DNA from: Nilaparvata lugens
Lineage: Eukaryota; Arthropoda; Insecta; Hemiptera; Delphacidae
Assembly (NCBI RefSeq): GCF_014356525.2
Contig: NC_052511.1
Location: 47,427,481-47,491,480, forward strand
DNA: 64,000 bases
Reading direction: 5' to 3'
The notes below the pieces were generated by a model. That model was not told the DNA's origin. It searched no databases and saw only the letters and a program-made list of their open reading frames with translations. Shown here piece after piece: positions 35,301 to 45,830 of this stretch. A program made the position numbers and the translations under genes. Positions within the stretch are counted from its first letter, which is position 1, and every line of letters starts with the position of its first letter.

Positions 35301-38300
35301 GTTTGAATAAAATCATTTCTGCCCTTCCCACCAATGTTTTATGGTGTTTTTAAAAGTTCCCGTTATTCTGTGTCTCTCTGTATTAAATTCAGTTAATTCA
35401 ACTGAAATAAAAAAATATTATATTATGTCATTTGAAGTTACATTATAGTAGCTTCCCATAATTTGTTGATGTTCAAATTTAAACAGTCATAACTTCAAAA
35501 GTTCTAGATATTATAAAATTAAATTATTTATATGAAATTATTCAGGCAATTGATATTTCATGAAATTTTGTAACCAGAAGTATTTTTCAAGAATTAACTG
35601 CTCATAGACGGGGAAAGTTAAGACGGCACGAGAATTGTCTTCGTGTAGATAAGAGTTTTATAATGTTGAAGTTGTTGATTCAAATGTTAAAATACAGACA
35701 GAGTGAAGACCCCCTACTACACAGAAGTTGGAATAAATTATACACAATAAAAAAAGAAAATTAACCGTTAAAGATGGAAATTTTGTATAGAAGTATTGGT
35801 ACCATTATGGTAATTCTTCATTCTTTATCCATTATTGATACATACAAGTAAATGACAGGGAGAGAGAAAATAAGGTAACTTTTTGTGTAGTTGAGAAGTT
35901 GATATTGTGGTAATTATTCATATTGAATGAAAAAAGACTAAGAAATTGTCAAAAAACCACTGATTTATTGATAATTAGAAAGACCGGTTTCGGTTATTAC
36001 ACCATTGTCAATCTCTGATAAACTCGTGTTTATCAGTTTATCAGAGTTTATCAGAGATTGACAATGGTGTAATAACCGAAACCGGTCTTTCTAATTATCA
36101 ATAAATCAGTGGTTTTTTGACAATTTCTTAGTCTTTTTTCATTCAAAATAAGGTAACCTCGTGCTATTCCTCTTTAAATTTAGATAAGGTAACACATAGA
36201 CCGAGATAGGTCAAGTCTTGTAGTTGTTCAATTCACAAAATTTTCAGTTCTTTCACAAAGTAGATTTTTAAGTTTAGATGCTTCAAAACCGAACATAGAA
36301 GAAATATTTCACAATATTATCACTAGAATAGGAAATATTCACATATAATATAGAAATCATTTTGCAGGAGCAAAAACAAACTTGATTGAAAATTGAACTT
36401 GATATTAAATTGAATTGTGATTTATTTTGATTGGAGAAAATAATTACAATTGAGAGGATGACGTTTATTCCAGTAGTCCACTCGTTCTTTGGGTATTTTT
36501 CCATGATTTGTTGATCCTTCAAGACATTTATAGAGCCCTGAAAAACAGGAGCAATATTAATAAAAAAAGAACACATTTTTATCGGTCATATGTTATGGTA
36601 AGCTATATACGGTATTATGTCGTAAATATATTTATCAATTGCAAAGGCTATATAGTAAGACTATTTATCGTTCATGTCGTTAACCTACGGCTCAATTTCC
36701 ATTAAATATGTTCTATTAGAATTATGGAGATCTGTAGATGACAAGAAGAAGGTTGCTATAGTGAGGTTCACGTTTTAATGGCAGTGTTTGATGATTATCA
36801 ATGGCATTGCTATCCTTGTCTATCATTCAACAAAGCGGATAGCGCTATCTCTTTCTCGCTTTGTTCTGATGCTAAATCGTCTTTCAACAATGTAGAATTA
36901 ATAAACAAATTATTTCATCTTAATTGTTATTATGAAAAATCATAATTAAATTAATGAAAAATTTAATTTCTTGCTTAATAAAATATAATTGATTATTCTA
37001 AACGAGAATGAACAGTTAATATTACATCAATAAACATGTATCAGCTACCGTCTATAGAAGGCATTGACAAGACTGAGGATCGGCAACGTTGTTCTGCTAT
37101 CTTTCTCCACTGCCATTATAACGTGGACCTCACTAGTTATAGCATCACTTATTTGCTATTAAAATAGAACGACAGTCAAAGTTCTTCAATAAAATAATCT
37201 TATTCACTTATTGTTACTAGTAGCTAGTAGGTACACTATACTATAGAACTCTGATTTTTACTTTCCTTGCCCTATTACCATAGGTAAGGAAAGTATTGCT
37301 TTTCGAAAAAATTAAGGTACCCCAATTTCTAAATGTCTATACGTTTCAAGGTCCCCTGAGTCTAAAAAAGTGTTTTTTTTTTGTTTTGTCTGCATTTAAA
37401 CGCGTCTGGAGTAGAACAAAATAAAAAGCAGAGGGTAATAGCAGAGAATAGCTATAGATTACAGATGAAAATTACCGATAAATTGCAATTATTCAAATGC
37501 TAATAAATTAATAATTATTATTAAACGAAAATCTAAATTAAATGCTGTAAATCACCCCGGAGACTTCTGCTACTGCAAATATTGACGACAGGGTAAACAG
37601 GGTCGAAGTCAAACGAGGCAAACGACAGTCGAGACCTGCGACATTTGAGGCCAGCGACGGTAGAGGACTCCTGAAAAAGAGGCCTCAAATGACGCCTCCG
37701 TTAGGCGACAGTTGAGAAAAAGTGGCCTCCGGTAAACAGCTGATGGAAATTCAATGAGCGCTATACTATTTCAAAAAAACTGGTGTGGCGCACTCACACA
37801 ACTTCCCTTGCCGTTATGAAAATTGATCACCTGACGCTAGTGTTCACGTGCATCTCAAGTCAACTATTCTAAGATTTGAGCCAGCTGGTGACAGTACTAT
37901 AACGCTGGAGACACACGAGGTCTGCTATCTCTTCATAGTGAATGATTTAATAGAATCAACAAATTCAAATTCAAATTCAAATTTTATTCAATCCAGTTCA
38001 CAATATTTACAAATTATGAGAAAAAATAATACAGCTTAACAATATTAGAGTAATAAGTTAATATTTTATAAAGTACATAAAAGTCTAATTTATTAAACAA
38101 TAACATCAGACAAGAATTCGAACATGCTAAACCAGGACTAATTTGTGAATTTGGATAGAAAAATACTGCTTGCTGAGATTACAAAACTCTACGTCTGCGA
38201 GCAGGAATGAATGTATGATAATCTATGAATTTATAGAGAAGTAGAAAAATATAAAAAGAAGAAAGAAAGAAAAATTAGCAGCCAATCACTCACACATTCA

Positions 38301-40388
38301 CACTAACCATGCTCACTCTCCAATTCCAGCTCATTTAGCCAATGCATAGCCACCATTATCAGAGTATTTTAACTAAGAAACCACATTGAATAAGGTCTCT
38401 AGATAGTCAGGCATAAGACCTCTAAGCCATCCAAGAACTTTTGTTTTAAAAACAAGTCGATTCTGTGTTCTCTTAATTTCAAGAGGAATATTGTTGAAAA
38501 ACTTAGGGCCGAGAAATACAAACGATTTCTGGAAACAAGTGGTATACGATTTAGGAAGTCTTAGTAAATCAGATGTCACTCTCCTAGTTTGATAACTAGG
38601 AACATCCCTGAACAACGCATGACCACAGTTTCCAGACATAACATAGAACATATACAATACTTTGAAAACATATATTCAGATATATCTGAGAGGCAAGCAT
38701 CTGAGACTCTGAAAGATAGGAAAAGAATGTTCATATCTACCCTCCTTCTTGATGGCACGAACTATGGATTTTTGTATAGTTATTAAGGGCTTCAAGTGAC
38801 TAATGTAAGTGGAGCCCCAACAATTTATACCGTAGCTGGTTTTTGAATCGACAAGTGCAAAATATAGCTGCCTCAGGACACTCATACGGAGAAATTTATT
38901 CAAAAAGTAGAACTTCCTCAGCATTAACAACAGTTGCCAACAGATGCACACAGCGTGTACACAGACGCACATATATTCACACACATACATACCAATACCC
39001 AATAACCACTTTTTTGGACTCAGGGGACCTTGAAACGTATAAAAATTTAGAAATTGATGTACCTTATTATTTTTCGGAAAGCAATACTTTCCTTACATAT
39101 GATAATAGGGCAAGGAAAGTAAAAATTATTTGTCAACTAGCTGTCTACCCTGTCGCCAATATTTGCAGTACCTAGCAGAAGTCTTCGGGGTGATTTACAG
39201 CATTTAATTTGGATTTCCGTTTAATAATAATACTACATAGATTGTTTATTCTATGATATAATACAACACAGGTCTATGGTAGAACTACAGTATGTCACAT
39301 TGTATCAATAGAACTGCAGGTCAGATCATCAGCTAAAAAATAAATAAAATGATCAGTTCAACATAAATATAAATAGCTTCCCAAGTTTCAATGATCAATT
39401 ATCAAATTCGGTATAATTGGAGTAAACATAAAATTCAAGATCAATTTTAATTAAGTTAACATGAGTTTTGAGATTAATATTAAGATTGAGAAATTTGATT
39501 GCTCTAATAATATTATTTGGAAAACATTGAAGTCTCACTTACCATCTACAGCATTATCAAGCGGAGACTTGTTCACATCGACCTTAAATTTTAAAAATGT
39601 AGAAATTATTAATAGTTCAATTTAGAGAGAAAGATTTACATAGTGTAGGCCTATACCTAACCATTTTAAAGATTGAAGAGACTTGAGAAATTGTCGAAAA
39701 ATCCACTTTATTCTAATAAAAATTGTTATTTCACAGTTGAGATGTAGAGACTTGACAACATTTCAATTCTCTTCAATTATGGAAATGTTTCACAACATCA
39801 ATATTCACTCTACAAACTTAATCGTTTTAAAGATTATATGATTTCTTGATACAATATTCCGAACTTACTGATCCTTAATCACATTGTAAGAAAAATGGGC
39901 TACCGGTATTTATTAATTTACTAGCAGGAACCCGTGCTTCGCAAGGATCTATTTTCAAACTTGATAATCTGAAAACTTGACGTAATGAAATTTTAAAGAA
40001 CTTAAAATAGGCCTATAACCATCCTTGGTTAATTAAGAATCTAGCCTATAAGCAAAATTTCAAGTTAACTAGTCCAGTAGTTCAGACGTGGTGATGCGTC
40101 AAACATAATTAATTTTCCTATCCCATACGTGTATAAGCCAACTCTTTATTTTATTATAGATATATGGTTAACGACTGCAAGAGATAGGAGTGTGGAACAG
40201 AATAGTTGTGAAACTATGATAGCGCCAGAAGTGTCTCAAACACAATAGTAGGTACTACATGAACTTTTTGAAAGTGATTTAAAAAAGAAATGTTAAAACA
40301 ACAGAACTGAAAGTTGTCAACCTTATCATTCTACCTCCATTTAGAGAGGCTTTTGTTTGACCCGAATGAAATCTTCTATATATATATA

Positions 40389-40434
<46 letters not shown>

Positions 40435-43400
40435 AATGTCTGTTTGTGTGTTTGTTTTCTATGACTTGGAAAATACTTGACATAACGGCATGAAACTTTG
40501 GGAATATGTTGTGTGAATATTGGGGATGGTTTCTGACCAGAAGTTTTAATAGGGTGGCTAATAATGATCATTAATTTATTAATCTATTTTACAGACCTAT
40601 GTTTTCGAAATTGTCGGCCTAGCGGCTACCGAAGAACGGAAAGATGATCATGATTCAAGATCATATTGAGATAATATGATTTAGCATCTAAAGCTACCAG
40701 CTGTAATAAACACGTCACCCTATGATAAATTGTGTAGGCTACTGGTATTACAACGGTAGTTTGGAGTTGAAGTGTAGTTGATTGGTATCAGCTGTAGGTA
40801 ATGGTTTCTTAGAAGACCTATACAAATAATTATCACTCCCCTATCATTGAGTAACCGGAAAATGTTGGGAAAAAATTATTCAGCTCATGGAAGAGAGTTG
40901 TTCATATTGCATTTATTATTACTGAAGAATGTCAGAATAATTCACAATTTTTTTGAATTTAGCTTAGCTTATTTTCATCCTGAAAATCCTAAAATGGAAG
41001 ATGGAAAGATTATGTAATTCCTGGTGATAATTCATCGTACATCGCATATTTCCTGGACCATCTATTGACAATCAACAACTATGAAAACATTGAACTCATC
41101 TTTGAAAACTAATTTATCCTATCACTTTACTTTTAGATATTACTACCAATTGATTGAGAAGAATATGTTTTTGGAATAATGAATGCTGCAATACTAAGCA
41201 CATAGGAAGTCCGTATTTAGATGTAAATGAAAATATTGATTGTCAGATAAATTTCATGATTCACCAAATAAAGTGAAGTGTACATTGACTTTTGGCGGTA
41301 CAAAGTTCGCCAGGTAAGCTAGTTGTAAATAAAGCTTTATTATTGAAAGTCAACACTGAAAACAGACAGGCTCAATCACCAGGAATACTATAAATTCTGT
41401 GAAGGACCAGAGCCATTAATTTTGATTAGTTTAATCACTTACATTATGGACAATCAATACATATGACATTTATTAGCTACAAAATAAAAAACTTTGATTG
41501 AAGAGACCCCAACTACTACAAAATGAATAACCATTTAGATCAAATAAAATATATTACTCACATCTCTCATCAACTCGTACTTCTTGTTCACAAAATATTA
41601 ACACAAAAATATGAGTTATATTGAATGAACTCACGGCTAGTACTCAAGTTTGTCTTTTTCTGGCCATGCTACAAATGAATATAGGTTTATGTTTGACATC
41701 TTGTTTTTGTAATCTTGTTGTCTATTAAGAAATTTTTCAAAGTGATTTTTTTTGCAATAAAATTTGAAAAAAAAATTATCAACAAACTCCTAACCAAAGA
41801 AAATATCTGTGCTCTGTTGTAATCGGAATGTATGAGTCTCATACAACAATGGAACAAACACGTGGCAAGCTAGCGCTTTCGATTCATGGAAAATTAAATT
41901 TGATCAGCTGATTGATGAAATTATTTTAAGCTTTCCAATGATTATAACATATGTTAGAATATCGTCAATTATCTCATTTCCATATGGCATTCACCTTACC
42001 ATGTTCATAACCTTACTAGATATGATCCTTTTTCATCCTTTGAAGCTCTTAGAGGCAAAATATCTCAAAATCCGTTCTTAGTGCGCGTCTAGCATGTTTG
42101 AAGAATATTTGTGCAAAGTTTCATGTCTGTAGGACAATTAGTTTGAGCTGTAGTGTGATTTTACATAAAAATTTTCGAAAAATGCCCTCTCCTGGACCCC
42201 CCCTGTGCTCCTGATAGAAATTTTTCTGCATAGATCTAATTTTTTTTCGTAGCTGAACAAAAAAGTTCCTCAAGACTTTGCTGTGCAATGAGCGGTTAAA
42301 AAGTACAAAATTTTTTTTTGGGGGGGGGGCAGCTCCCTCAGGGGGGCAAATTTCTGAAAATCCTTTCTTAGTGGATTTTTTCAGGCTACCATAAACAATC
42401 GTGCAAAATTTCAAGTTTTTAGGCTCAGTAGTTTGGGCTGTGGTGTGATTTCAGTCTGTCGGGGCTTAGCCTTTTATAAGTATAAGAGATTGAGAATAAT
42501 ACATTTCATGAAAAAAGTACAACTCGAAGAGGTTTACAGCTAAACGCCAAAACAAACCTCATTTACACAAAAAGTATGCCACAAATTATTTAGAAATAAT
42601 ATTATCAAGAACCTAAAATGATGTTATTTGTAAATACAGAATTTGATTATATTCCATGATTTTCATAGAAGTTGAATAAGGTAGTTATATACCACCAATC
42701 AATTATAAAGCTACTATATTCCAATCTATTCCGTACTAAAAAATTTAATAGTCTACATATTACAAAAATTATGAAAAATAATTATAAAAATTATGGCATT
42801 CAGAGGCAAATATCCGGACAGATCAAAAATTGTTATTAATGATACAGTTTTGGAACAAGTTTCTCAATATACATATCTAGGAAGTGACATTAGTTACAAA
42901 GATGAATTAGATATTGAGAAGAAAATAGGAAAGTTACAAATGATTTGTGGAAATATCAGCAGGACTTTGGGTAAAAAAGCTAGAACAGATACAATTATGA
43001 AATTTTATAAGGTAATGGCCGCTCCAGTCCTCCTCTATGGTAGTGAATCATGGGTTACTACAAAGCCACTTGAAAATAGAGTGCAGGCAGCCGAGATGAG
43101 ATTTCTCCGAAAAACCAAGGGATGTGACAGAAGAGATCATTTCAGGAATGAAGATATTAGGAAAGAATTGAAAATCTGTAGCATGAATGAAAGAGTTAAG
43201 GAGAATCGGCATCAATGGAGGGAGCATGTTCAAAGAATGTCAGCTGAAAGAATACCATTTAAAGTCTATAATTATCATCCAGTAGGCAAAAGAGATGTTG
43301 GCAGACCACGCAAGCGTTGGCAATAATAGGATTTTTTATGTTTATTTGAATAATTGGCTAGATGTGAGTCGGAACAGGTTAAAGCCTAATCCTTGTTTGT

Positions 43401-44853
43401 AAGAAGAAGACATATTACAAACAATCTATCACCTCACGTTATAATATCTAGATTTAAATAGATTTCACCAATATATTTTTACTGTGGTCATCTATTATAC
43501 TTTTAGTTTTACATTAATACTTATCGTATAGTTTATTCATGTACAGTGCTATTTTGTTTTGTATCACAATGGGTCTTGTTAGACTCAGTGGAAATTGTCA
43601 TATTGTATAAATAAATAAATATAGTATTATGATAATGATCAAATCTCATTCAAACCAAATCAAAATAGTTTATTGTCTTTACAAAACAAAATTTGTATAA
43701 CAAAGTGAAATACATTTAAAATGTGTCACATTCATCAATAAATTGATAAGTATGGTAACGTTTTTGATTAATTTGAAAATCCACAACTGTTGATTTGATA
43801 TTGATTGGATAATAGCATAGAGAAACAATAGCGTGAATAGATATCCCATGGTATAGGGCGTTTATGTCGCAACTTTTACTGTTATCTCAAGCCGATTACT
43901 GTTGATTATTGTCGAATTTTACTGTTTTGTTGGAGTGAGAGTGTATGAACGGCACAATATGAGAGACTGCCAGTGTCACACAGCTTCACGGGAAAGAATT
44001 ACATGAACTATCGGCGTGAGATAACAGTAAAAGTTGCGACATAAACGCCCTATACCATGGGATATCTATCTATCTATGCTATTGTTTCTCTATGATAATA
44101 GTTACTATAAGCTGCGTTTACACCAAATCTATTAACAAAATGTTAATGACTTAATCCTTATAAATTCTATTAGATTGAACATAACTTTTCATACACATGA
44201 TGAACATATGTGTTTGTTAAGTTCCGTTCAATCTAATAGAATCTATAAGGATTGATTTAATAACATTTTGTTAATAGCTTTGTTGTAAACGCAGCTTTAG
44301 AAAACTGGACTTTCAACTCCAAAATGAGAATTCGTCAAAGGCTTTAGTGAGCTGATTAGGCCTATTTCATATTTTTCAAGAAAATGAATATGATTTTAAA
44401 AAACATAATAAATTATAGAATCACATTCTTAGTAGAAGAAGAAGAAGAAGAAGAAGGGGAAGAGGAGAAAAAGAGAAAGAGGAAGAAGAAGAAGAGGAGG
44501 GTGAAGAAGAAGAAGAAGAAGGAGAAGAAGAAGAAGAAGAAGAAGAAGAAGAAGAAGAAGAAGAAGAAGAAGAAGAAGAAATATTTTCTTGGAAAATACA
44601 AAATCATTTGCTCACAAAATTATAGTAAGTACGGTGATAAAATAAGACATATGACACTAACTCAAATAAAAACTCTCATGTGATATAGCAGTCTTTGCGG
44701 GATGGTTGGAATCTGAATATATCTAATCTCTAAATACTTGAAAAGAAATATAACAATTTATAGATGAGCAAAAAAACTTACAGTTGCAGGAGTTGAAGTT
44801 CCTTGATGAATATTTGCAACTACCACCAGAAGAAAAATTATGATGGACACCAT
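29233..44853 (-). CDS. small secreted protein gene (overall coding model, six or seven exons)
   Basis: Proposed join, read on the minus strand: 44853-44782, 39582-39543, 36537-36448, 34436-34355, (32669-32645 doubtful), 31175-31016, 29288-29233. Phases chain as 0, 1, 1, 2, (0), 1 and all main donors are GT, four of them GTAAGT or GTGAGT. The product is about 174 residues: a signal peptide, a short Ser/Thr/Pro linker, a central part with one Cys (LYKCLEG), a helical acidic part (VDTLMKELPRIFEEE), and a second Cys (AQCSRY) followed by a long amphipathic helix. I recognise no family. A planthopper-specific secreted or salivary protein would fit, but that is inference. All introns are packed with repeats. 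The open question is the link between the 34.4 kb and 31.2 kb exons, whose phases do not match directly. Confidence 0.6.
29600..29920. repeat. GAGAGA-rich repeats with a LINE tail
   Basis: Several GA/GAGT runs. About 29620-29690 is the minus-strand end of a LINE tail (CCTAATAAGGGCAAATAAT), also seen in plus orientation near 60950-61015. Confidence 0.6.
30015..30180. repeat. (GAA/GGA)n microsatellite
   Basis: Imperfect GAA/GAG/GTA triplets over 160 bp in an intron of the secreted-protein gene. Confidence 0.9.
30181..30786. other. intron, no feature
   Basis: Non-repetitive AT-rich intronic DNA. Confidence 0.3.
30787..30912. repeat. (TTC)n microsatellite
   Basis: About 80 bp of pure TTC, then interrupted TTC/CTC triplets, 100 bp from the donor of the 31.2 kb exon. 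Confidence 0.95.
31016..31175 (-). CDS. largest coding exon of the secreted-protein gene (160 nt)
   Basis: The acceptor AATTTGCAG ends at 31176; the consensus GTAAGT donor starts at 31015. In phase 0 it encodes GYDSRSGTMPAQCSRYDDES, then a long amphipathic helix rich in Leu, Lys and Glu (LRTVLKFQKTLADQLIDEAG, KAQKLIEQSIPYQ). It leaves in phase 1, matching the terminal exon. It holds the second of two cysteines in the mature protein. Confidence 0.7.
31525..32443 (+). mobile_element. E1b element with a long CA tract, flanked by a ~50-bp direct repeat
   Basis: E1 ends as in E1a, with 16 bases missing near the 5' end. The CA tract is about 150 bp (32155-32308). Host sequence 31472-31524 (AAAAACAAAGTTAATATCAC...) is repeated at 32444-32495 with few differences. 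Lies in an intron. Confidence 0.8.
32155..32308. repeat. (CA)n microsatellite within E1b
   Basis: Interrupted CA run; it produces spurious Thr/His and Cys/Val frames on both strands. Confidence 0.95.
32645..32669 (-). CDS. doubtful 25-nt linking exon of the secreted-protein gene
   Basis: A 25-nt stretch reading TLQEKIEIV between an AG and a GT (donor GTTAAG) would convert phase 2 to phase 0 and repair the join of the 34.4 kb and 31.2 kb exons. The acceptor is weak. An alternative that also keeps frame is to use the AG within exon 31.2 kb (GATAG), starting that exon ten bases later at 31165. Neither can be proved from DNA alone. Confidence 0.2.
32762..33354. mobile_element. M7a, transposase-derived inverted-repeat element
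   Basis: Ends ACACAGAATAACGG.AACTTT and mirror. Internal arms read on one strand as MLQRSMRNRQHRFQECIRAG, then GSHLEKV, resembling the C-terminus of IS630/Tc1-type DDE transposases (RxRxxxCIxxxGxHLE). Broken, no intact enzyme. Confidence 0.6.
33355..33835. repeat. spacer with a 68-bp tandem duplication
   Basis: AAAACAAGAATCTCACTATA starts at about 33700 and 33768; the rest shows only M1-like relics (ACAAGGATAGCAACACCAAT). Confidence 0.6.
33836..34160. repeat. ~95-bp minisatellite, four units
   Basis: GGAGCTGGGACTTTCAAGTC-like starts lie at 33836, 33935, 34031 and 34116 (spacing 99, 96, 85), each followed by TCTACCACTGAACCTCG and GGTGGGGTTGGAAT. The long frame across it (33805-34068, minus) is a translation of the repeat. 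Confidence 0.85.
34355..34436 (-). CDS. coding exon of the secreted-protein gene (82 nt)
   Basis: The acceptor TGTTTTCAG ends at 34437; the donor GTGAGTG starts at 34354. In phase 1 it reads FIVDTLMKELPRIFEEEVFK and then SLIRNQA, a predicted amphipathic acidic helix, leaving phase 2. Joining directly to the canonical acceptor of the 31.2 kb exon gives a frameshift and a stop, so an exon in between or another acceptor is needed. Confidence 0.6.
34497..35376. mobile_element. M7b with nested hairpin M9
   Basis: Same ends and internal arms as M7a. Interrupted at 34619-34893 by a hairpin flanked by the 12-bp direct repeat AATTATTAATAA. Confidence 0.7.
34619..34893. mobile_element. M9 hairpin inserted in M7b
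   Basis: Arms of about 115 bp (CTTTGTTGAAGTTCTGACAC ... mirror) meet at CATCAGCCTGATCAGCCTGA. A 12-bp target duplication is visible at 34607-34618 and 34894-34905. Confidence 0.75.
35377..35870. other. intron, no feature
   Basis: AT-rich intronic DNA without recognised repeats or exons. Confidence 0.3.
35880..36148. mobile_element. M6b, MULE-like MITE
   Basis: Same long inverted repeats as M6a; flanked by TAAGGTAAC at 35871-35879 and 36149-36157 (9 bp). A related uninterrupted site is at about 928-940. Confidence 0.82.
36448..36537 (-). CDS. coding exon of the secreted-protein gene (90 nt, one Cys)
   Basis: A good acceptor (CTGTTTTTCAG) ends at 36538; the donor GTAATT starts at 36447. Entered in phase 1 it codes for LYKCLEGSTNHGKIP followed by KERVDYWNKRHPLN, and leaves in phase 1, exactly as the 34.4 kb exon requires. 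A second open frame (INVLKDQQIMEKYPK...) also crosses this exon, but it would put the next exon out of frame at an early stop, so I chose the Cys-containing frame. Confidence 0.6.
36757..37135. mobile_element. M1e foldback/MITE
   Basis: Complete M1 with both ends, in an intron. Confidence 0.8.
37260..37380 (-). mobile_element. E1c fragment (3' end only)
   Basis: Terminal hairpin ACTTTCCTTGCCCTATTACC and the following 100 bp of E1, minus orientation. Confidence 0.75.
37779..39120 (+). mobile_element. E1d split by a LINE fragment
   Basis: E1 5' part 37779-37961; 3' part 38957-39120 starting at GTGTACACAGACGCAC. The middle of E1 is missing. Confidence 0.7.
37962..38956 (-). pseudogene. LINE reverse transcriptase fragment in E1d
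   Basis: Minus strand: LRMSVLRQLYFALVDSKTSY, GINCWGSTYISHLKPL...IQKSIVRAI...LRCLPLRYI, then after a frame change YMFYVMSGNCGHALFRDVPS...FLGPKFFNNIPLEIK. RT C-terminal region; tail (GAATTT)n at 37962-37985. Confidence 0.8.
39543..39582 (-). CDS. coding exon of the secreted-protein gene (40 nt)
   Basis: The acceptor TTTAAG ends at 39583 and a consensus GTAAGT donor starts at 39542. It enters in phase 0 and reads VDVNKSPLDNAVD plus one base, leaving phase 1, which matches the next exon. It lies in a stretch between repeats with no recognised element. Confidence 0.6.
39921..40160 (-). mobile_element. H4d short Helitron, complete
   Basis: Minus strand TCTATAATAAAATAAAG...GCGAAGCACGGGTTCCTGCTAG|T, 240 bp, in an intron. 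Confidence 0.82.
40372..41322 (+). mobile_element. H5 non-autonomous Helitron
   Basis: Starts TC followed by (TA)n and AAAATGAATGTCTGTTTG, and ends GGCGGTACAAAGTTCGCC...GGTAAGCTAG|T. The 3' hairpin and CTAG are hallmark Helitron features. About 950 bp, no coding. Confidence 0.8.
40378..40430. repeat. (TA)n microsatellite at the H5 5' end
   Basis: About 50 bp of TA with one interruption. Confidence 0.9.
41323..42040. other. intron, little recognised
   Basis: AT-rich; only the possible microexon at 41562-41582. Confidence 0.3.
41562..41582 (-). CDS. possible microexon (18 or 21 nt) of the secreted-protein gene
   Basis: On the minus strand a GTGAGT donor (41561-41556) follows an 18- or 21-nt in-frame stretch coding for (K)YELMRD, with AG dinucleotides just upstream. 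It would keep phase 0 between the signal-peptide exon and the 39.5 kb exon. The acceptor lacks a good pyrimidine tract, so it may be chance; transcript data would decide. Confidence 0.15.
42041..42489 (-). mobile_element. Helitron 5' end fragment
   Basis: Minus strand begins A|TCTCTTATACTTATAAAAGG, then GCTAAGCCCCGACAG and two similar segments with GTGCGCGTC or GGATTTTTTC context. 3' end not identified. Confidence 0.55.
42778..43420 (+). pseudogene. LINE reverse transcriptase fragment, uninterrupted frame
   Basis: Encodes MAFRGKYPDRSKIVINDTVL, EQVSQYTYLGSDISYKDELD...VLLYGSESWVTTKP...RRDHFRNEDIRKELKICSMN...GRPRKRWQ-stop (42793-43326). RTE-like C-terminal region including YLG and LLYGSE motifs. 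5'-truncated, with short 3' sequence; unusually intact for its length. Confidence 0.82.
43421..43815. other. LINE tails in an intron
   Basis: 43540-43620 ends TTGTATAAATAAATAAATA and 43650-43740 looks like another LINE end. No exon seen. Confidence 0.4.
43816..44094. mobile_element. M5b foldback, complete
   Basis: Ends CATAGAGAAACAATAGCGT and mirror; no nested insert, so it serves as the reference for M5a. Confidence 0.8.
44109..44299. mobile_element. M3a foldback, complete
   Basis: Near-perfect 190-bp palindrome: AAGCTGCGTTTACACC...ATTCTATTAGATTGAAC and mirror. Copies at 52440-53141 and 58775-59663 are interrupted. Confidence 0.85.
44432..44582. repeat. (GAA)n microsatellite
   Basis: 150 bp of GAA/GAG triplets just downstream of the signal-peptide exon's donor; spurious Lys/Glu frame. 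Confidence 0.95.
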
Positions 44854-44887
44854 GATTACGCTTTTCAGGAGGTAGGTGTGAAGAAAT
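44782..44887 (-). CDS. exon with start codon and signal peptide of the secreted-protein gene
   Basis: A strong acceptor (pyrimidine tract, CCCAG) ends at 44888. It is followed by 34 nt of 5' UTR and ATG at 44853. The 24 codons read MVSIIIFLLVVVANIHQG and then STPAT, a hydrophobic signal peptide with likely cleavage near residues 17-20. The exon ends in phase 0 at a consensus GTAAGT donor (44781-44776). The frame is open upstream of this ATG, but the acceptor and the position of the signal peptide favour ATG 44853. Confidence 0.72.
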
Positions 44888-45690
44888 CTGGGAAAAGTGA
44901 AGGGAAATTCATGAAATTTTCCGAATAATCTCGTACCTATAGACACAGAAGAAGGAAACTGTGTTCTTCTCTCCGTGCTATAGGCCAGAGAATATCCTAA
45001 TCATTATAAAGAGTAATCATTAATCATTACGGTATATAAAATCCTAAGATTTTATAATTTCATTATAATTTTTTATAATTTCATTTTATAAGATCCTAAT
45101 CATTATATAAAATTCTATTTTATATATATTTTTTCTTTTCTACGTTTCTCAATCTTTATATTCTCTTACTCATGCTCGCGAACACACGAAAGTCTTGCGA
45201 GCTACACATTCTTTTGTACTCTTTATTTATTTTATATTTTTGTGTATTTAAACTATGTAAAATGTGCAAAGAATGAATAAATTGATTGCTTAATGATTGA
45301 TTGCTTGCTTATAATTTATTATGAAAATAAATGAAAATATTCTTTGGTAGGCTGAGTTGGGAATAATTGTCTTCTATTGGATAAATAAAGAGACATTATT
45401 CCACTGGACGTGTCAAAAAGGGTTTGTGATTCTATTCTCGAATATCTTAATTAAATATTTCAAATTGATTCAAGTGATTACTATTCAATTGAGTAAATTC
45501 AATTTCTGAAGTGAATTCTATTTTTCTTTCAAAATTACCATGCAAGTTGAATTTCAAAATTTAGTTGGTTGAAAATACTTTGTTATGAGACATCAATATA
45601 GAATTTAAGAATTCGTACATATATTGATCGACCGAATAAATAGAACCTTGTTGTTGGTTATCCATCTTGTTTTCACTATTATTATTACTA
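44888..45690. other. first intron, LINE tail
   Basis: About 45140-45310 resembles a LINE 3' end (AATGAATAAATTGATTGC). No exon recognised. Confidence 0.35.
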
Positions 45691-45830
45691 TTAAATTTTG
45701 TAAAACTTTAAAGCGAGAAAAACACTCACATTCTTTGATGTGCAATACCAGCACGAAACGGACGTCGCCAAATCAAAGAATGTGAGTGGTTTTTTCACTT
45801 CAAAGTTTTACAAAATTTAATAGTGAAAAT
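45691..45830. repeat. short inverted repeat
   Basis: AAATTTTGTAAAACTTTAAA and ACTCACATTCTTTGA are mirrored about 40 bp later; a foldback of about 130 bp. Confidence 0.65.

Larger units (their letters stand above)
37515..39235. mobile_element. 1.7-kb inverted-repeat element containing E1d and a LINE
   Basis: Outer inverted repeats of ~90 bp: TTAAACGAAAATCTAAATTA...ATCACCCCGGAGACTTCTGC and mirror at 39140-39235. A small relative (~190 bp) sits in L-B at 26.6 kb. Inside lies E1d, itself split by a LINE fragment. Confidence 0.75.

Noticed and set aside
36283..36576. Alternative frame through the 36.5 kb exon (INVLKDQQIMEKYPKNEW)
   Set aside because: It gives an early stop in the next exon and does not fit the phase from the previous one.
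44384..44683. Lys/Glu-rich open frame and its Phe-rich complement
   Set aside because: Translation of a GAA microsatellite; same for 29987-30211 and 30782-31039.
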